From positions 18,934,430 through 18,998,429 of the forward strand of contig NC_058158.1 in NCBI RefSeq assembly GCF_020080835.1: a stretch of DNA of 64,000 bases, written 5' to 3'. Numbering within the stretch: position 1 is the first letter of the stretch; each line of letters starts with the position of its first letter. Positions 20,313 to 31,471 of the stretch are shown piece after piece. Below the pieces are notes generated by a model. It made no database searches. It saw nothing but the letters and a program-made list of their open reading frames with translations, and had not been told where the DNA came from. Both the position numbers and the translations under genes were made by a program. Origin of the DNA: Cotesia glomerata (Eukaryota > Arthropoda > Insecta > Hymenoptera > Braconidae).

Positions 20313-20971
20313 AGTATGTAAACCTCATAACTTTTGAACGGTTGAACCGATTTCATCGCGGTTGGTGCCATTCAAAAGGGCTTTGCCAAACTTAGATTTT
20401 CTGTTAATTAGAACTGATTGGGACTGATAGATTTTGAGATATTTTGAAAAATCTAAAAAAAAATAAGAAAAAATTTTTTTTTGAAAGTAGCTTTTTGGAA
20501 TAACTTTTAAACGGCTTTATCGGTAAACTTCAAAAACTCATTCGCTCTTAAGCTTTTAAAACCACGTCGATCGCCACCAAGCTGGTCGGAATCGGTTGAT
20601 TCGTTCGAGAGATATCGTGAACGAAAGAAAACCGAATGAAGTGTTTTTTCGGAGTTACTTCGAAATTTCTAATTTGACCAATCGAAACTTAGGAATTCGT
20701 TATGAGGCTTTAAAAACTGCGTCGAATAGCGTCAACCGTGTAAAAATCGGTTGATTCATTCAAAAGTTATTGCGGTTTGAAAATTCAAAAAATAGTGTTC
20801 TATGAAACTTCTATCAGACTTTTGAGCTGGGAGAGCTCAAATGCATAGAAATATTATTTTTTCGAACTCAGCGAGCTCAAAATATCACATAAATTATATT
20901 TTGAGCTCAAAAATCTCAAAAATGTCATAAGTACAATTTTAAGCGCCTAGGAATGGAATTAGCGGGAAGTT

Positions 20972-21292
20972 GCAGGGATGGCCTTTAGGGTGAACCGTTT
21001 TTCTAATTTTTCTCATCGTACGATTACCATACAATATTATTTTATTTTGCTTGTGGCATGTCACTTATTGCATAAGATGAGCGTGACAATCTAGAATATC
21101 TATAAATAAATAATTGATTCTTAAAATTTTTCCTTCACTTTACTATAATAGAGCTTATTTCATAAATATATGATAATCAAGGAAATATTAAAAACTTTAT
21201 ACATTTAATTGACGATAAACCGTTCTAGATCACGTTTTATACATTAATGTATTGGACTTTGCATTGATTTTGGTTTTTTTAATGTGTTATAG
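20972..21292 (+). other. Intron segment upstream of the exon
   Basis: Low-repeat AT-rich DNA after the E-flanking block (GAACCGTTTTTCTAATTTTT). It ends with a T-rich stretch (GGTTTTTTTAATGTGTTATAG) that fits a polypyrimidine tract and AG acceptor. Confidence 0.6.
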
Positions 21293-21453
21293 GTCAAAAT
21301 AATGATTACTTGATGATATCCCTTCGGGATGGTGGAGCAGCAGTAGAAATGGTATTAACTAATGGCCGTTTGGATCTGTATATAAAACCTATGAAAATGA
21401 GATTCGATGACAATCAGTGGCATAAAATAGTCATTCAAAGACGTGTTCAAGAG
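21293..21453 (+). CDS. Nrx-1: Internal exon, laminin-G/LNS domain; probable neurexin-1
   Basis: 161-bp exon bounded by TTATAG|GT and GAG|GTAAGG. It begins with the last two bases of a split codon and ends on a codon boundary. The 53 codons start QNNDYLMISLRDGG and end FDDNQWHKIVIQRRVQE. This is the laminin-G pattern: beta strands, then a D/N-x-x-WH-x-hydrophobic motif. In neurexins the second LNS domain has the equivalent DNxWHxVxVxR segment, with an exon boundary just after it at alternative splice site 2; the present exon stops at that point. Neurexin is a presynaptic adhesion receptor. Other laminin-G genes (Caspr/Nrx-IV, agrin, perlecan) are not excluded. No other exon is recognised, so this is one exon inside very long introns. 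Confidence 0.75.
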
Positions 21454-21951
21454 GTAAGGCTACACTCCAACTATTGATGCTACTAAATTAGTCTAATTTT
21501 ACCAGTATCATTCTCTCTTAAAACAAATAATCGGCGAGAAAGTAATTTTTTAACTTTTCGCTATGAAAATCTTAAGTTTTAAGAATTTTAAAGTTCTTGC
21601 TATCAGCAAGACTTTTAAATATTCAATTATAATCGAATGTTGAGGTTTTAAACTCATAAAAATTGTTCTTTCTGGCTTTCTAAGCTTGTTTATATGTTTG
21701 TGAGTATGGATTGGGACAAATGTTTCTATTTCAACGAAAATTTGACTGGAGCCGCTGGAGTTCAACGATCTCATATCTAATAACCGACTTCCAACTCACC
21801 AAAGTTCAATCACCTAATGTACGGGTCTGTGTGTCTTTTTTTTTTTTTTTTGAGGAAAAAATCTTTCAAAGGCACTGCCGTATGAGGTGTTCCTTGATGG
21901 TGGGTAATTGGGGTGAAACAATAATTGATCGCGCACTTTCGATACCACGAT
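21454..21951 (+). other. Intron segment downstream of the exon
   Basis: Begins with the 5' splice site GTAAGG. No repeat matches until about 21860, where GGTGGGTAATTGGGGTGAAA and TAATTGATCGCGCAC mark the edge of the repeat unit that received LTR-1. A T18 run lies at about 21837-21854. Confidence 0.5.
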
Positions 21952-21955
21952 AATT

Positions 21956-23950
21956 TGTAACGGGTTTTTATGCCGCTCAATTTGCCCCTTAAATTAAATT
22001 AAACAAAACAATAAACTAACAAAATTGAAATCTAATATTAATAAATAAAAGGGCGCCACCAGGATTTTTAATCACGGTTCCTGGAACCGGATCCAGAGCT
22101 GAGCTTATCTTACAGGGAGAGAGAGTAAAGAAAGGTGCTGTGAAAGAAATAAATTTTTATTTAACAATGGATCCAAAAATTTATTAATCACAATATTATT
22201 TAACAAGTTGCACACACTCACACTCACACTACAAACAATAATACTGATTCTCGTTGTATTTCCTTCCTGGCATCAGGACAACGGTTTCTAACTTAGTCCC
22301 TGATCACCTCCCAACCTGGGCGATGACGTGAAAGGGTTCTAATAACTAAAATATTCTCAACGAGCTCCTCCCGACGTATGCTCGTCGGATTTGTTGTCTA
22401 GCACGTGACCCTCCCGGCGTACACGCGCGACAAAATTTTATAATCAACTTAACCGAAACCAAAACTAGACTAATTACTCTACTCAGAGATTCATCGATAA
22501 GTAGAGATCGTTTATTAACATACACAGCTACAGAAGCCTCAGCCTTGTGAACGCAACGTAAACTGAGACTAGCTGCAGCTCACACACATACCCAGTACAC
22601 ATACACACTCTGAATTAACTTTACGTTTATTCCTAAAAATTTATCACAAAATTTAATTCCAGAAAACTTATTACATTAAATTTCAACAAAATAATTTCAG
22701 TCATTAGCTAGCAATTAAATTGCAAAATATTTTCGAAACTAAAAATTTCCAAATATCCGAACTAAAATCCGACGCTGAATTTACTCAAATCAATCACGAG
22801 TTTAATACTCAACATTAAATGAATTCTTAGAAACATTCGACATACATTTATTCAAATTCAACTTGTAATTTTATTATTAAATATGGAATATTTCTTATTA
22901 AAATTCATCTTATAATTTTTATCATCCTATAATAAATTTAATTATCAAAATAAATTCAGGAACGTAAGTTTGATATATATAATTAACCACGTAGAATTTT
23001 CAGATAAAACTAAGTAATTACATATTTATTTTCTCAATGTAAAAATTAATTGCGTAAAGTATATCTACGGGTATATCAGTGTTAAATGCGCCAAAATTCA
23101 GTAAATAAATTCTCGATCATCAATATAATGTTAATAAATAATATTTTGTAGTAAATAATATTAAATAATAATAATTCAATTGTTCAAAAATAAATTCTAA
23201 CTAAGTTCTAAATAAATAACTAACGAGTAAAATAATCAACAAGAATTTTCGCGCTCAAAATGGACGCAAATTATTCGTCAGTGCGTAGTAACTTTGACCT
23301 TGGGTACGAGTTAATTGCGTTGTAAAATTCGACCGACGCTTGACCGATCCGTGAGAAGACAAAGGAACTCTCTCGAAGAATTTATTATTCGGTTTTTATT
23401 TTATTAATTTATTAAATTAAATATATGCAACTAAACCGATTTTTTAGATGTTCAAAAATTGTTAACAAATAATCGAGTGAATTAATTTTGTCAAATAAAT
23501 GCTCACGACAATTTACACCACAAGGTCTCTGAGTAGTCAATAAATAATTATTGAATTATTAATGATTAGATAATTAATGAACAATTAATCAGAGGAGAAG
23601 TAAACCGAGTATAAACCCCGCGGTCCACTCCTAGCCCACAGAGTAATTATTGATACCTTGTTGAATATACGACGATCTCACTCAGTACTTCAGGTCAAAG
23701 TCCTCGATGTTATTGGCTTCTGTCGTCTCGTAACTACTCCGGGGATCAGTCTTTCTTGATTTCTGTGGCACACTGTCTGGCGGTTACACTACTTCTCTCT
23801 GTCACAAAGCATGGCTTACCTATATAATAACCCCAAACTACCCCCTCCTACTCTCTATTAAGACCCGAAGATCGAGACGTGCCAGTGCTGCGTCGAATAG
23901 TTATCGATCTCTGGCGACTTATCGATTCAGGGTAATTTTACCCTGTTACA
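21956..23950 (+). mobile_element. Solo LTR (LTR-1), Gypsy-like, 2.0 kb
   Basis: Starts TGTAACGGGTTTTTATGCCG and ends ATTTTACCCTGTTACA (inverted TGTAAC/GTTACA), flanked by a perfect 4-bp duplication AATT (21952-21955 and 23951-23954). The pre-insertion sequence GATAATTGATCC exists intact at 24058, confirming the empty site. No gag or pol and no second LTR, so it is a solo LTR left by recombination. An inverted copy of the same family is at 26621-30631 and a fragment at 5920-6516. Confidence 0.85.
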
Positions 23951-24625
23951 AATTGATCCCCGTCATTTCATCCTACCATCAAATGATACCCCCGTCAACT
24001 GACCTCGGGGTCCGAGGCGGGTGAGATGATAATTGATCCCGGACATTTGATACCACGATAATTGATCCCCGTCAACAGATTCGGGGCGAAGCCCCGGTGG
24101 GAGTTGGAGGGCGAAGCCCCCCATTTAAAATAAGTTATCGAAGTTCTAGGCGAAGCCCCCCATTCGAAGCAAAATAAATTATAACAAGCGTTATTCAATA
24201 AAAGGGCATTTTGTGTTGGTTAAATGAGCACAACACGATTACGAGAATTTGTGTTGTTCTATTTACGAGTAAACACACATACAAATCTTGATAAATCAGC
24301 ACAACACTATTACGAGCATTTGTGTTGGTCTACTTACGAGTAAAGACACATACTAATCTTGTTAAATGAACACAACACGATTACACGCATTTGTGTTAGT
24401 CTATTTACGATTAAACACACATACAAATCTTGTTGAATGAGCACGACACGATTACAAGCATTTGTGTTGGTATCAGTTGTCGCGTTATCAGCTGTCGTGT
24501 TATAAAATTTCTGGGATCAATTGTCATGGAATCGGTAATGGGGAATTTCTATCCACTAAACAACCTATCCTCTCCACTTTCCCGTCAGTTTGTAGGGGGT
24601 GACTTTGATGGACCATGTTAGCATT
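23951..24625. repeat. Repeat unit with ATTGATCCC motifs, GGGGCGAAGCCCC palindrome and a minisatellite
   Basis: Several near-identical words: AATTGATCCCCGTCA (23951, 24060), ATAATTGATCCCGG (24029), ATTTGATACCACGATAATTG (24038; also at 21938). A GGGGCGAAGCCCC palindrome near 24083 and two GGCGAAGCCCCCCATT copies (about 24111 and 24150) follow, then a 71-bp tandem repeat and an end-like GGGATCAATTGTCATGGAAT near 24512. Together with 21860-21955 this looks like a non-autonomous transposon interrupted by LTR-1. No protein is encoded. Confidence 0.5.
24210..24470. repeat. 71-bp minisatellite, about 3.7 units
   Basis: Units start at AAATGAGCACAACACGATTA near 24222, 24293, 24364 and 24434 (spacing 71, 71, 70), each followed by GCATTTGTGTTGGTCT and TTTACGAGTAAACACACAT. 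Units differ by a few substitutions. Confidence 0.9.
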
Positions 24626-25145
24626 ACTTCAACCCAGTCCGTGTTGCGTTAAATGACGTCTGTTACTATTTCACTGGTCTTTCTAGGAGATCTTTTTCTT
24701 GAGAATGCGCTGCACACAGGCTACAATTTTATTCAAGGTTTCTCCATGTTGTATCATAAAGTTTAATTGGCTCGCAGAATTGAGAATCTTACCTATAGTT
24801 GCTTCGGTGTTGCCCAGCGTTTGCACTCTAGCGTTTGCACTCAAAAAATGTTTGCTCGGCGTTGTCGGTTTTGTCCGGGCAGTATTTGCACAAATAAGTG
24901 TGTTAAAGGCCTAGTTTGTGTCGGTGTTTGTTAAACAAGCCATGGTTTGTCAGCAGCTGGAACAGGTAGAAGTCTTTCTGACCATGATTTCAGGAGAGCC
25001 AGGTTCTGACGTTCAGGATCAGGCGTGCTGTCCATCTACCCGTGTCACACGTCTTCCATCTATTTTCCTATTCTTTAGCGTTTCTACCTTCACTTTTGCT
25101 CCGTGTTTAGTTCAGCCCTCTCAAAAGCTAAGGGAGCGTCCATAA

Positions 25146-25480
25146 ACCACGTAGCCTTGTCGAGAGGGGGGAGGGATAAGTTTAAATACTACGCTGAGCT
25201 ATGTAACGGGGGGGGGGGAGGTAAAAGCAAAGCTACGTAGTTTTTTTCAAATGAGAACTATTTTATGGAATAAATTTATAACTGTTTAATAATTTTATTT
25301 GAAATACTGATGCTAATTTTTTCTAAGGAATTATAAATAAAATGTTTGCAAAAAGAATGAACTGTTAATAAATTCATTTTTTTGAGGTAAGTACATTTAT
25401 TACTATATTACTATATTTTCTAGTGTCAACAGGTTCCATTTTATCTGATCACTTAGATTACTTAGTTTATCATAATTAAT
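25146..25480. other. Transposon interior without genes
   Basis: G-run (GGGGGGGGGGGAGG at 25208-25221) followed by AT-rich DNA. Nothing coding is seen. Confidence 0.5.
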
Positions 25481-26257
25481 TCAAGGTAAAAATAATGATC
25501 TATTTACTCTTTTGTCTATTCTAATTGAAACAAATAATGTGTGGTGGTCTGTAAAAGCACTAGTATACGTGAACGAGTTTATATTATTCAAATTAGATTT
25601 GATAAAGAAATTGTCTATACAGGAACCACCATCTACGGAAAGACTAGGTCTAGTTATATTGTTAAAATAGGGAATATAACCGCTATTCAAAAAATTGGAC
25701 AAAAAATCGTTGGATACATCTTCATCACTTAATATATTAATGTTAAAATCACCCGCCAAAACATGATTAACAGATGATTTGTAGCCTTCGATGTATTGTT
25801 TAATCATCTCAATATAAGATTCTTTGTTGACATCATGTGATCTGTAGGTACCAGTTACTTTAATGACATCACCATTTTGGGTATTAATTACCGTTGATAA
25901 AAATTTAACGTTATTTCTATCTTCGATTAGCACATTATTATCAATAATGGCTTTAACATATATCACCAAACCATCAGCTTTATTGACATGGCTGTGATTG
26001 TAATAAATATTATACCCATTAATGGAGAAAATTTTGAAACATGGCAAATTCCATATTTCAGTGCATGTAATTACATCAGGTTTCATAATCAATGTTTTGA
26101 TAAAACACTCTAGACGTTTAAAGTTAGTATTTAGTCCTCTCACATGAATGCAAATAATATTTAAGTTATTGACACATAGGTGTTTATTTACATCGTCCAG
26201 GTTGTCAAACTGTTGTTCCAAAGTGAAGTCAATACCAATCTTGTTTTTATTTACCAT
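25481..26257 (-). CDS. LINE-F ORF2 start: endonuclease domain, truncated
   Basis: 258-codon open frame giving an exonuclease-endonuclease-phosphatase fold of the LINE type: NIICIHVRGLNTNF (first strand), ITCTEIWNL (catalytic Glu), LAGDFNINIL (Asp-x-Asn loop), SCIDNFFIKS, and FTDHHTLFVSI (catalytic Asp-His). All catalytic positions are present. No RT follows; the frame ends at 25481 and the next ~340 bp hold none, so the element is 3'-truncated or deleted. The start overlaps the upstream ORF1 stop (ATGGTAA). Confidence 0.75.
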   Translation of the reverse strand: MVNKNKIGIDFTLEQQFDNLDDVNKHLCVNNLNIICIHVRGLNTNFKRLECFIKTLIMKPDVITCTEIWNLPCFKIFSINGYNIYYNHSHVNKADGLVIYVKAIIDNNVLIEDRNNVKFLSTVINTQNGDVIKVTGTYRSHDVNKESYIEMIKQYIEGYKSSVNHVLAGDFNINILSDEDVSNDFLSNFLNSGYIPYFNNITRPSLSVDGGSCIDNFFIKSNLNNINSFTYTSAFTDHHTLFVSIRIDKRVNRSLFLP

Positions 26258-26547
26258 AATAGTGTCGGTGAAATAGGTTCAACTGGGTAATCAACTGATG
26301 CAATGTATTTATTTACTTTGTATTTTAAGTATTCACATTTACTAGCATCTGTAGTTTTGTGGTTCGTATACCGATTTTTATTAAACTTTTGATTGTAGTA
26401 TACACAGTTTAAGCACTTGAATTCGGAACTTTTACATGACTTGGTGACATGATCTCCCGCACAAACTGCACATTTAACATCATTGGAACATTTTTTATAA
26501 CTATGGTTAGATCGGCAGCATTTGTAGCATAAAATTATAATTAACAT
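26251..26547 (-). CDS. LINE-F ORF1 end: zinc-knuckle protein
   Basis: 98 codons with tandem CCHC-like knuckles: CYKCCRSNHSYKKC, CAVCAGDHVTKSC, then a further CLNC pair. This is the C-terminal RNA-binding part of a LINE ORF1. The usual N-terminal part is absent, so the first ATG is probably internal and the element 5'-truncated. It overlaps ORF2 by 7 nt (ATGGTAA), an arrangement expected for termination-reinitiation. Confidence 0.65.
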   Translation of the reverse strand: MLIIILCYKCCRSNHSYKKCSNDVKCAVCAGDHVTKSCKSSEFKCLNCVYYNQKFNKNRYTNHKTTDASKCEYLKYKVNKYIASVDYPVEPISPTLLW

Positions 26548-26620
26548 TATATATTAACGCAATTTTTTTATAATATTGCATTAACTTAGGTGACTTGGAC
26601 GTGGCTAGATGGCCTAATAT

Positions 26621-28253
26621 TGTAACAGGGTAAAATTACCCTGAATCGATAAGTCGCCAGAGATCGATAACTGTTCGACGCAGCCCTGGCGCGTCTCGAC
26701 CTTCGGGCCTAAATAAAGAGTAGGAGGGGGTAGCTTGGGGTTATTATATAGGTGAGCCATGCGTTGTGACAGGGAGAAGTAGTGTAATCGCCAGACAGTG
26801 TGCTACAGAAATCAAGAGGGACTGATCCCCGGATTAGTTACGAGACGACAGAAGCCAATAACATCGAGGACTTCGACCTGAAGTAGTGAGTTAGATCGTC
26901 GTATATTCAATAAGGTATCAATAATTACTCTGGGCTAGGAGTGGACCGCGGGGTTTATACTCGGTTTACTTCTCCTCTGATTAATTGTTCATTAACTATC
27001 TAATTAATAATAATTCAATAATTATTTATGTTACGTCCAATTTTGGACTTAATTAATTAATTTATTTTTGGCCCAAGCCTTTCGGCCTATAGACCGGGAT
27101 CTTAATTTTAATTTTATCTGGAAAGGTTATGTTAATTAATACGATTAGAATTTTCGGTTATAAGATATATTCAACACAAATTGATGAAATTCAAAGTACA
27201 TAAAGGCAAAATTAAATTGACTTAATTGAACAGTAAACGGCTTATAACTAGTACAGTACCTTCTATTCACACTGATTACTTATTAAACTCTTGAAAATAT
27301 ACAAACGGAATGACCACGTTTTGGTAGAATTTAAAAAGAACAATATAACCACGATAAAGAATTTGAATTTAGTATAAATTGTACCACTCGTTAGAAGACA
27401 AAAAAAAGAAATCTTTTTTCGTAATCGAACTCGAAAATATTAATAGCAACTGAATTATTCACTAGAGCTTAGAATTTATTAGACGTCGATCCGTTTAGCG
27501 GACCCTCCAGAATTTTAGTAGGCCGTTTTTGAGAAAAACGTCTCTTTTTATAGTTTAGTAGTCATACCCAATTTGTATATGTTCTGGGAGAACTTCCATC
27601 CAATGAGGATGCAGTTTTCCGGACTCTGGTCCCATTCCCTTCGGAAAAGCGAATAGGACACGCCCTGATGCAGGCCTGTGTGTGTGCGCACCCACACACA
27701 TACCGGCATGTATATGTTATTTTATTTTATTCATTTAAGAATAATCTTAAAAATATAAATTAAATCTTAATATTTCGTAATGAAAATAGTGATATAAATT
27801 TTATCCTAACAACCTTAATGACAATCGGTTTTACAACAAACTTGATTTTATCTTAATAATAAAGATTGCATAGTCTCATGTCTTTATTAATTAATTTATT
27901 TCGTAATCAATGATAAAATTTCATTATTTAAGAAAAGAAGAAGAGAAAATGAGAATTTATCAGATTTATTCCCTATAAATTGCAATAAGAATTTGTTTTA
28001 GATGATTCCCTCATTTTATTTCACAGGTAGATATCGTTTGTTAACGAATGTGAAGTTTTAGTCATCGGGAATATAATTATTTTTGACTCTATGATTTTAA
28101 TTTTGTTTAGAGAAATTTCTTTTAATTATCTTTCGAGTTAGAACTTTCTAGAGAAATTATTTTAAATATTTTAGAAGTTAAAATCTTTGTTGTAAATTTT
28201 ATTTTAATTATTTTTAGAAGTTTATTATAGAAATGCTTTTAGAAATTAAAAAT

Positions 28254-28288
<35 letters not shown>

Positions 28289-30631
28289 AATAAACTTTCT
28301 TTTAGATAATTTTTTAGAAGTTTATTTTAGTCCCCCCCCTTTTTTTTTTTTTTTTTTTATTTTTAGAAATTAGAAATGATTTCAATTATTTTTAGAAATT
28401 GAAATTTTGGTTTAGAAATTATTTTAAATCTTTTAGAAAATAGAATTTTATCTTAGATAGTTTTAGAAATTAAAATTGGTTGTGGAAATTATTTAAATTA
28501 TTTTCTTTATATGAAGTTTACTTTAGATATTCTTTTAGAAGTTAAAAATAGAATTTTATTTTAGTTATTTCTTAGAAATTAATTCTTTAAAAGATAGAAT
28601 TTTATTTTAAGTGAAATATTTTTTTTTTTTTTTTTTTTTTTTGTGAGATAAAAATAAAATTATTTATTTTAAATAGAAAAAAAAAATGGTCTTAGTTTTA
28701 TTATATTGGTTAATGCTATCTTAAATGCACATTTGGATAAGATATTTTCCCAATTTTATTACTTCGAAGAAATACCCTGTCCCTTTAGTCTGAGACTTTT
28801 ATGACCCCGTATTAGATAAGGCTCTGAGTTTTGTCTTTTGGGGCCTTTATTTTTGAGTTTTATTAGGGGCTTAAAAATATTTTTAAGAGGGTCTCAGAAG
28901 AAGGTCATTAAAGTTGCATTAACTGTTTGCTTTAGATTTCTCTTTTAAAAAAAATTAAGTTTAAAGAATGAAGATTAAATTTTATGGTCACCGGAAGTTA
29001 AACTTATTTTCTGAGAAACAATTAAAATTAAATAATAAAAAAAAATATCGAGAAATTTTTTGGACGTAACATTTAATTGCAATTGATTTATATTCGTTAG
29101 TTGGTGTTGAGCGTCCCTAAAAGGGATTTTTACCCGAGTACTGTTCAAAGACCTTGTGGTGTAAATTGTCGTGAGAATTTATTTTATAAAAATAATAATT
29201 TACTCGATTAATTATTAACAATTTTTAATATCTAAACAATCGGTTTTAGTTGCATTTATTTTATTTAAAAAAATAATAATCGAATAAGAAATTCTTCGAG
29301 AAAGTTTCTTTGGCTTCTCACTGATCGGTCAAGCGTCGGTCGAATTTTACAACGCAGTTAACTCGTACCCAAGGTCCAAGTTACTACGCACTAACGAGTA
29401 ATTGGCGTCCATTTTGAGCGCGCAAATTTTTTGCTGATTAAAAATCATAAAGTAGAAACTCGATAATTTATTAAGAACAATCTAATTATTATTTATTAAT
29501 ATTATTATAACAAAAAATATTTATATTATTTATTGAAAATCCATTCACTGAGATTTTGGCGCATTTAAGACTGATTTACCCGTGGATAATTTTCGTTAAT
29601 TTTTTTTTTACATTGAGATTAATTATTCATCCAACCAGAAAATTCCACGTGGTTATTTTTATATTGAACTTAAGTTCTGGAAATTTATTTAATAGTTTAA
29701 TTTCATCATTTTTGATAAAATTCTTTAGAATTTATTTAACAGCGTGGATATTAAGTCCGGGAATTTTTAGTTAAAATTAATTGATGAATTTTATAAGAAT
29801 TATTTTTAAAATTTATATGTCGAATGTTCCTAGAAAATTTTTTTAATGTGAGTATTAAACTCGTGGTTAATTTGAAATAAATTTAGGCGTTGGTATTAGT
29901 TTGGAATTTTTGGGAATTAAAATTATTAGTCGTGAAAATATTTATAATTTAATTGCTAGCTAATGACTGAAATAATTAAGTAAAAGTTTAATGTAATAAA
30001 TTTCTGATATAAATTTTTGTAATTATTTTTATAAGTCAAAAATTAAAAGTAAAGTAAAGTCAGAGTGTGTGAGTGTGTGCGAGGTATGTGTGTGAGCTGC
30101 AGAGGCTTCTTGGCTTACGCTGCAGTCACTAGGCAGTTGCTTCTGTAGCTGGGTGTTGTTGATAAGCCCTCGTACACTGATGTCTTTGTCCGAGGTGTCT
30201 TATTATAAGTTTAGTTAGTCAAGTTTAGTTCTGGTTAGCCGTCAGTAAGCTAGACGAACTCTGTCACACTGTTGTCTTTGTGCAGAGTAATTAAAGTTTA
30301 GTTAGTCAAGGTAGTTCTGGTTAGCCGTTAGTAGGCTATAGTTTTAAGTTGATTATAGTGTGAGTGTGAGTGTGCGCAACTTGTTAATTAATGTTGTTAT
30401 TAATAAATTTTTGGTACCGTTGTTAATTGAAAGTCTATTTATTTTATAGCACCTTCCTCTACTCTCTCTCCCTGTAAGATAAGCTCAGCTCTGGTTCCGG
30501 TTTCAGGAGCCGTGATTAAAAATCCTGGTGGCGCCCTTTTATTTATTAATATTAGATTTCAGTATTGTTTAATTTATTGTTTAATTAATTTAATTTAAGG
30601 GGCCAATTGAGCAGCATAAAAACCCGTTACA
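26621..30631 (-). mobile_element. Solo LTR-1 copy, inverted, carrying LTR-2
   Basis: Begins TGTAACAGGGTAAAATTACC and ends AAAACCCGTTACA, the reverse complement of the LTR at 21956-23950, flanked by a 4-bp duplication ATAT (26617-26620 and 30632-30635). After removal of the nested LTR-2 it is ~1.97 kb, like its partner. No internal retroelement genes. Confidence 0.85.
27029..29071 (+). mobile_element. Nested solo LTR (LTR-2), 2.0 kb
   Basis: Starts TGTTACGTCCAATTTTGGAC and ends TTTTGGACGTAACA, with the 4-bp duplication TTTA on each side (27025-27028, 29072-29075). Interior is AT-rich with T-runs near 28258, 28340 and 28620 and no coding sequence. It interrupts the inverted LTR-1, hence is younger. 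Confidence 0.85.
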
Positions 30632-30635
30632 ATAT

Positions 30636-31079
30636 ATTAAGCAAAAATTATTATTATTCCTTCAAAATAAACTTTTTTTTAATTAATGTAAAGTAGAAAG
30701 CACATGGAGAGAAAAATATCGTTAGAATCAGGATACGTATCGTTATTCTGACTATGCACCGTATATGCATCCGTATCATTATTTTAGGCCTTACATTAAG
30801 TTGATTCAACTATACAGATCCTCACGTTGACAAAACAGTTGCCTGTTTTGATGAAACTACATATATTTACAAGAGCTATTCTCTGTAGGCTTAAGTGAAA
30901 CTAATAAATCCTTAAATTAGAAAACTGGACCGTTATTTTAACGATACGTCATTTGAGGATACGTTGGATAGTCATTTTAACAATATTTTTTTTTCCGTGC
31001 AGAAAATATTGTATAAAAAAACCACGTTCCATCGAGGCGGGGAGGGGGGGGGGCTCACGAGAAAAGCTACGTTAAGCTA
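30636..31079. other. Transposon interior without genes
   Basis: AT-rich DNA between the nested LTR and the G-rich right end of the TAA-flanked element. No recognised coding or repeat features. Confidence 0.5.
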
Positions 31080-31471
31080 CATGAGGGGTGGGAGGGGTCT
31101 AAGAAGGGCTACAATATAACCACTTAGTTTATGGACGCTCCCTAAGAGGTTGATAGGCGCCGCTTCTGCTGTAACAAGTACCACAACTTCAGAGACCGTG
31201 CGATAGGTGGAGGTTACCCTGAGGGCCTCTTGCCGTTGTACTGCTGCTGTCTTATGCTAATAGATCTTTTGGTTCTACCAAATCTTTTGATCGCACAATT
31301 TAGAGTATAAAATGTGGAGGTGACTTCACTGTATTGTATTAATAATTTGAAAGTTAAAAAAACAAAGTTGTTTAATTCTGATAGATATTACTCAGAAAAA
31401 AGAAACGGGTAATTAGTAGGAACGTCATCAAATCGTGGAAAAGTCGAGCCAGATTTCTCTTAAACAGACTT

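Larger units (their letters stand above)
8306..20971 (+). repeat. E repeat expanded to 12.7 kb by nested insertions
   Basis: The start module lies at 8306-8460 (AACTTCCCGCTAAG...TGTCTGTATGT). The remainder, from TAAGTATGTAAACCTCATAA at 20312 to TTAGCGGGAAGTT at 20971, is the E body. Everything between (hAT, LINE-A, LINE-B) sits at the position of the internal TG tract, pieces of which survive at 13165-13200 and 20250-20311. Confidence 0.85.
25132..31142. mobile_element. TIR DNA transposon with TAA duplication (PIF/Harbinger-like ends)
   Basis: Inverted ends GGGAGCGTCCATAAACCACG (left) and GGGAGCGTCCATAAACTAAG (right, other strand), flanked by the 3-bp duplication TAA (25129-25131 and 31143-31145). 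It interrupts LINE-C cleanly. A 3-bp TWA duplication is typical of PIF/Harbinger, but no transposase is present, so the superfamily is a guess. G-rich subterminal blocks lie at 25208-25221 and 31040-31052. The 6-kb size is mostly nested insertions: a LINE-F piece and LTR-1 with LTR-2. Confidence 0.7.
24645..31280 (-). mobile_element. LINE-C (LINE-A relative), split by a 6-kb insertion
   Basis: Two pieces of the same minus-strand LINE: 24645-25131 (C-terminal ORF2 region with the knuckle, mirror of 13260-13710) and 31143-31280 (next upstream part, mirror of 13740-13860, e.g. GAGACCGTGCGATAGGTGGA against GGAAACTGTGCGGTAGGCGC). The pieces join across the TAA duplication of the intervening transposon. 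Many frame breaks; diverged from LINE-A. Confidence 0.7.

Noticed and set aside
24083..24165. Bacterial or viral origin suggested by repeated GGCGAAGCCCC
   Set aside because: The motif is confined to a short repeat unit among ordinary insect TEs; no viral or bacterial gene accompanies it.
24210..24470. CRISPR-like array
   Set aside because: It is a plain 71-bp tandem minisatellite: whole units repeat without unique spacers, in a eukaryotic intron.
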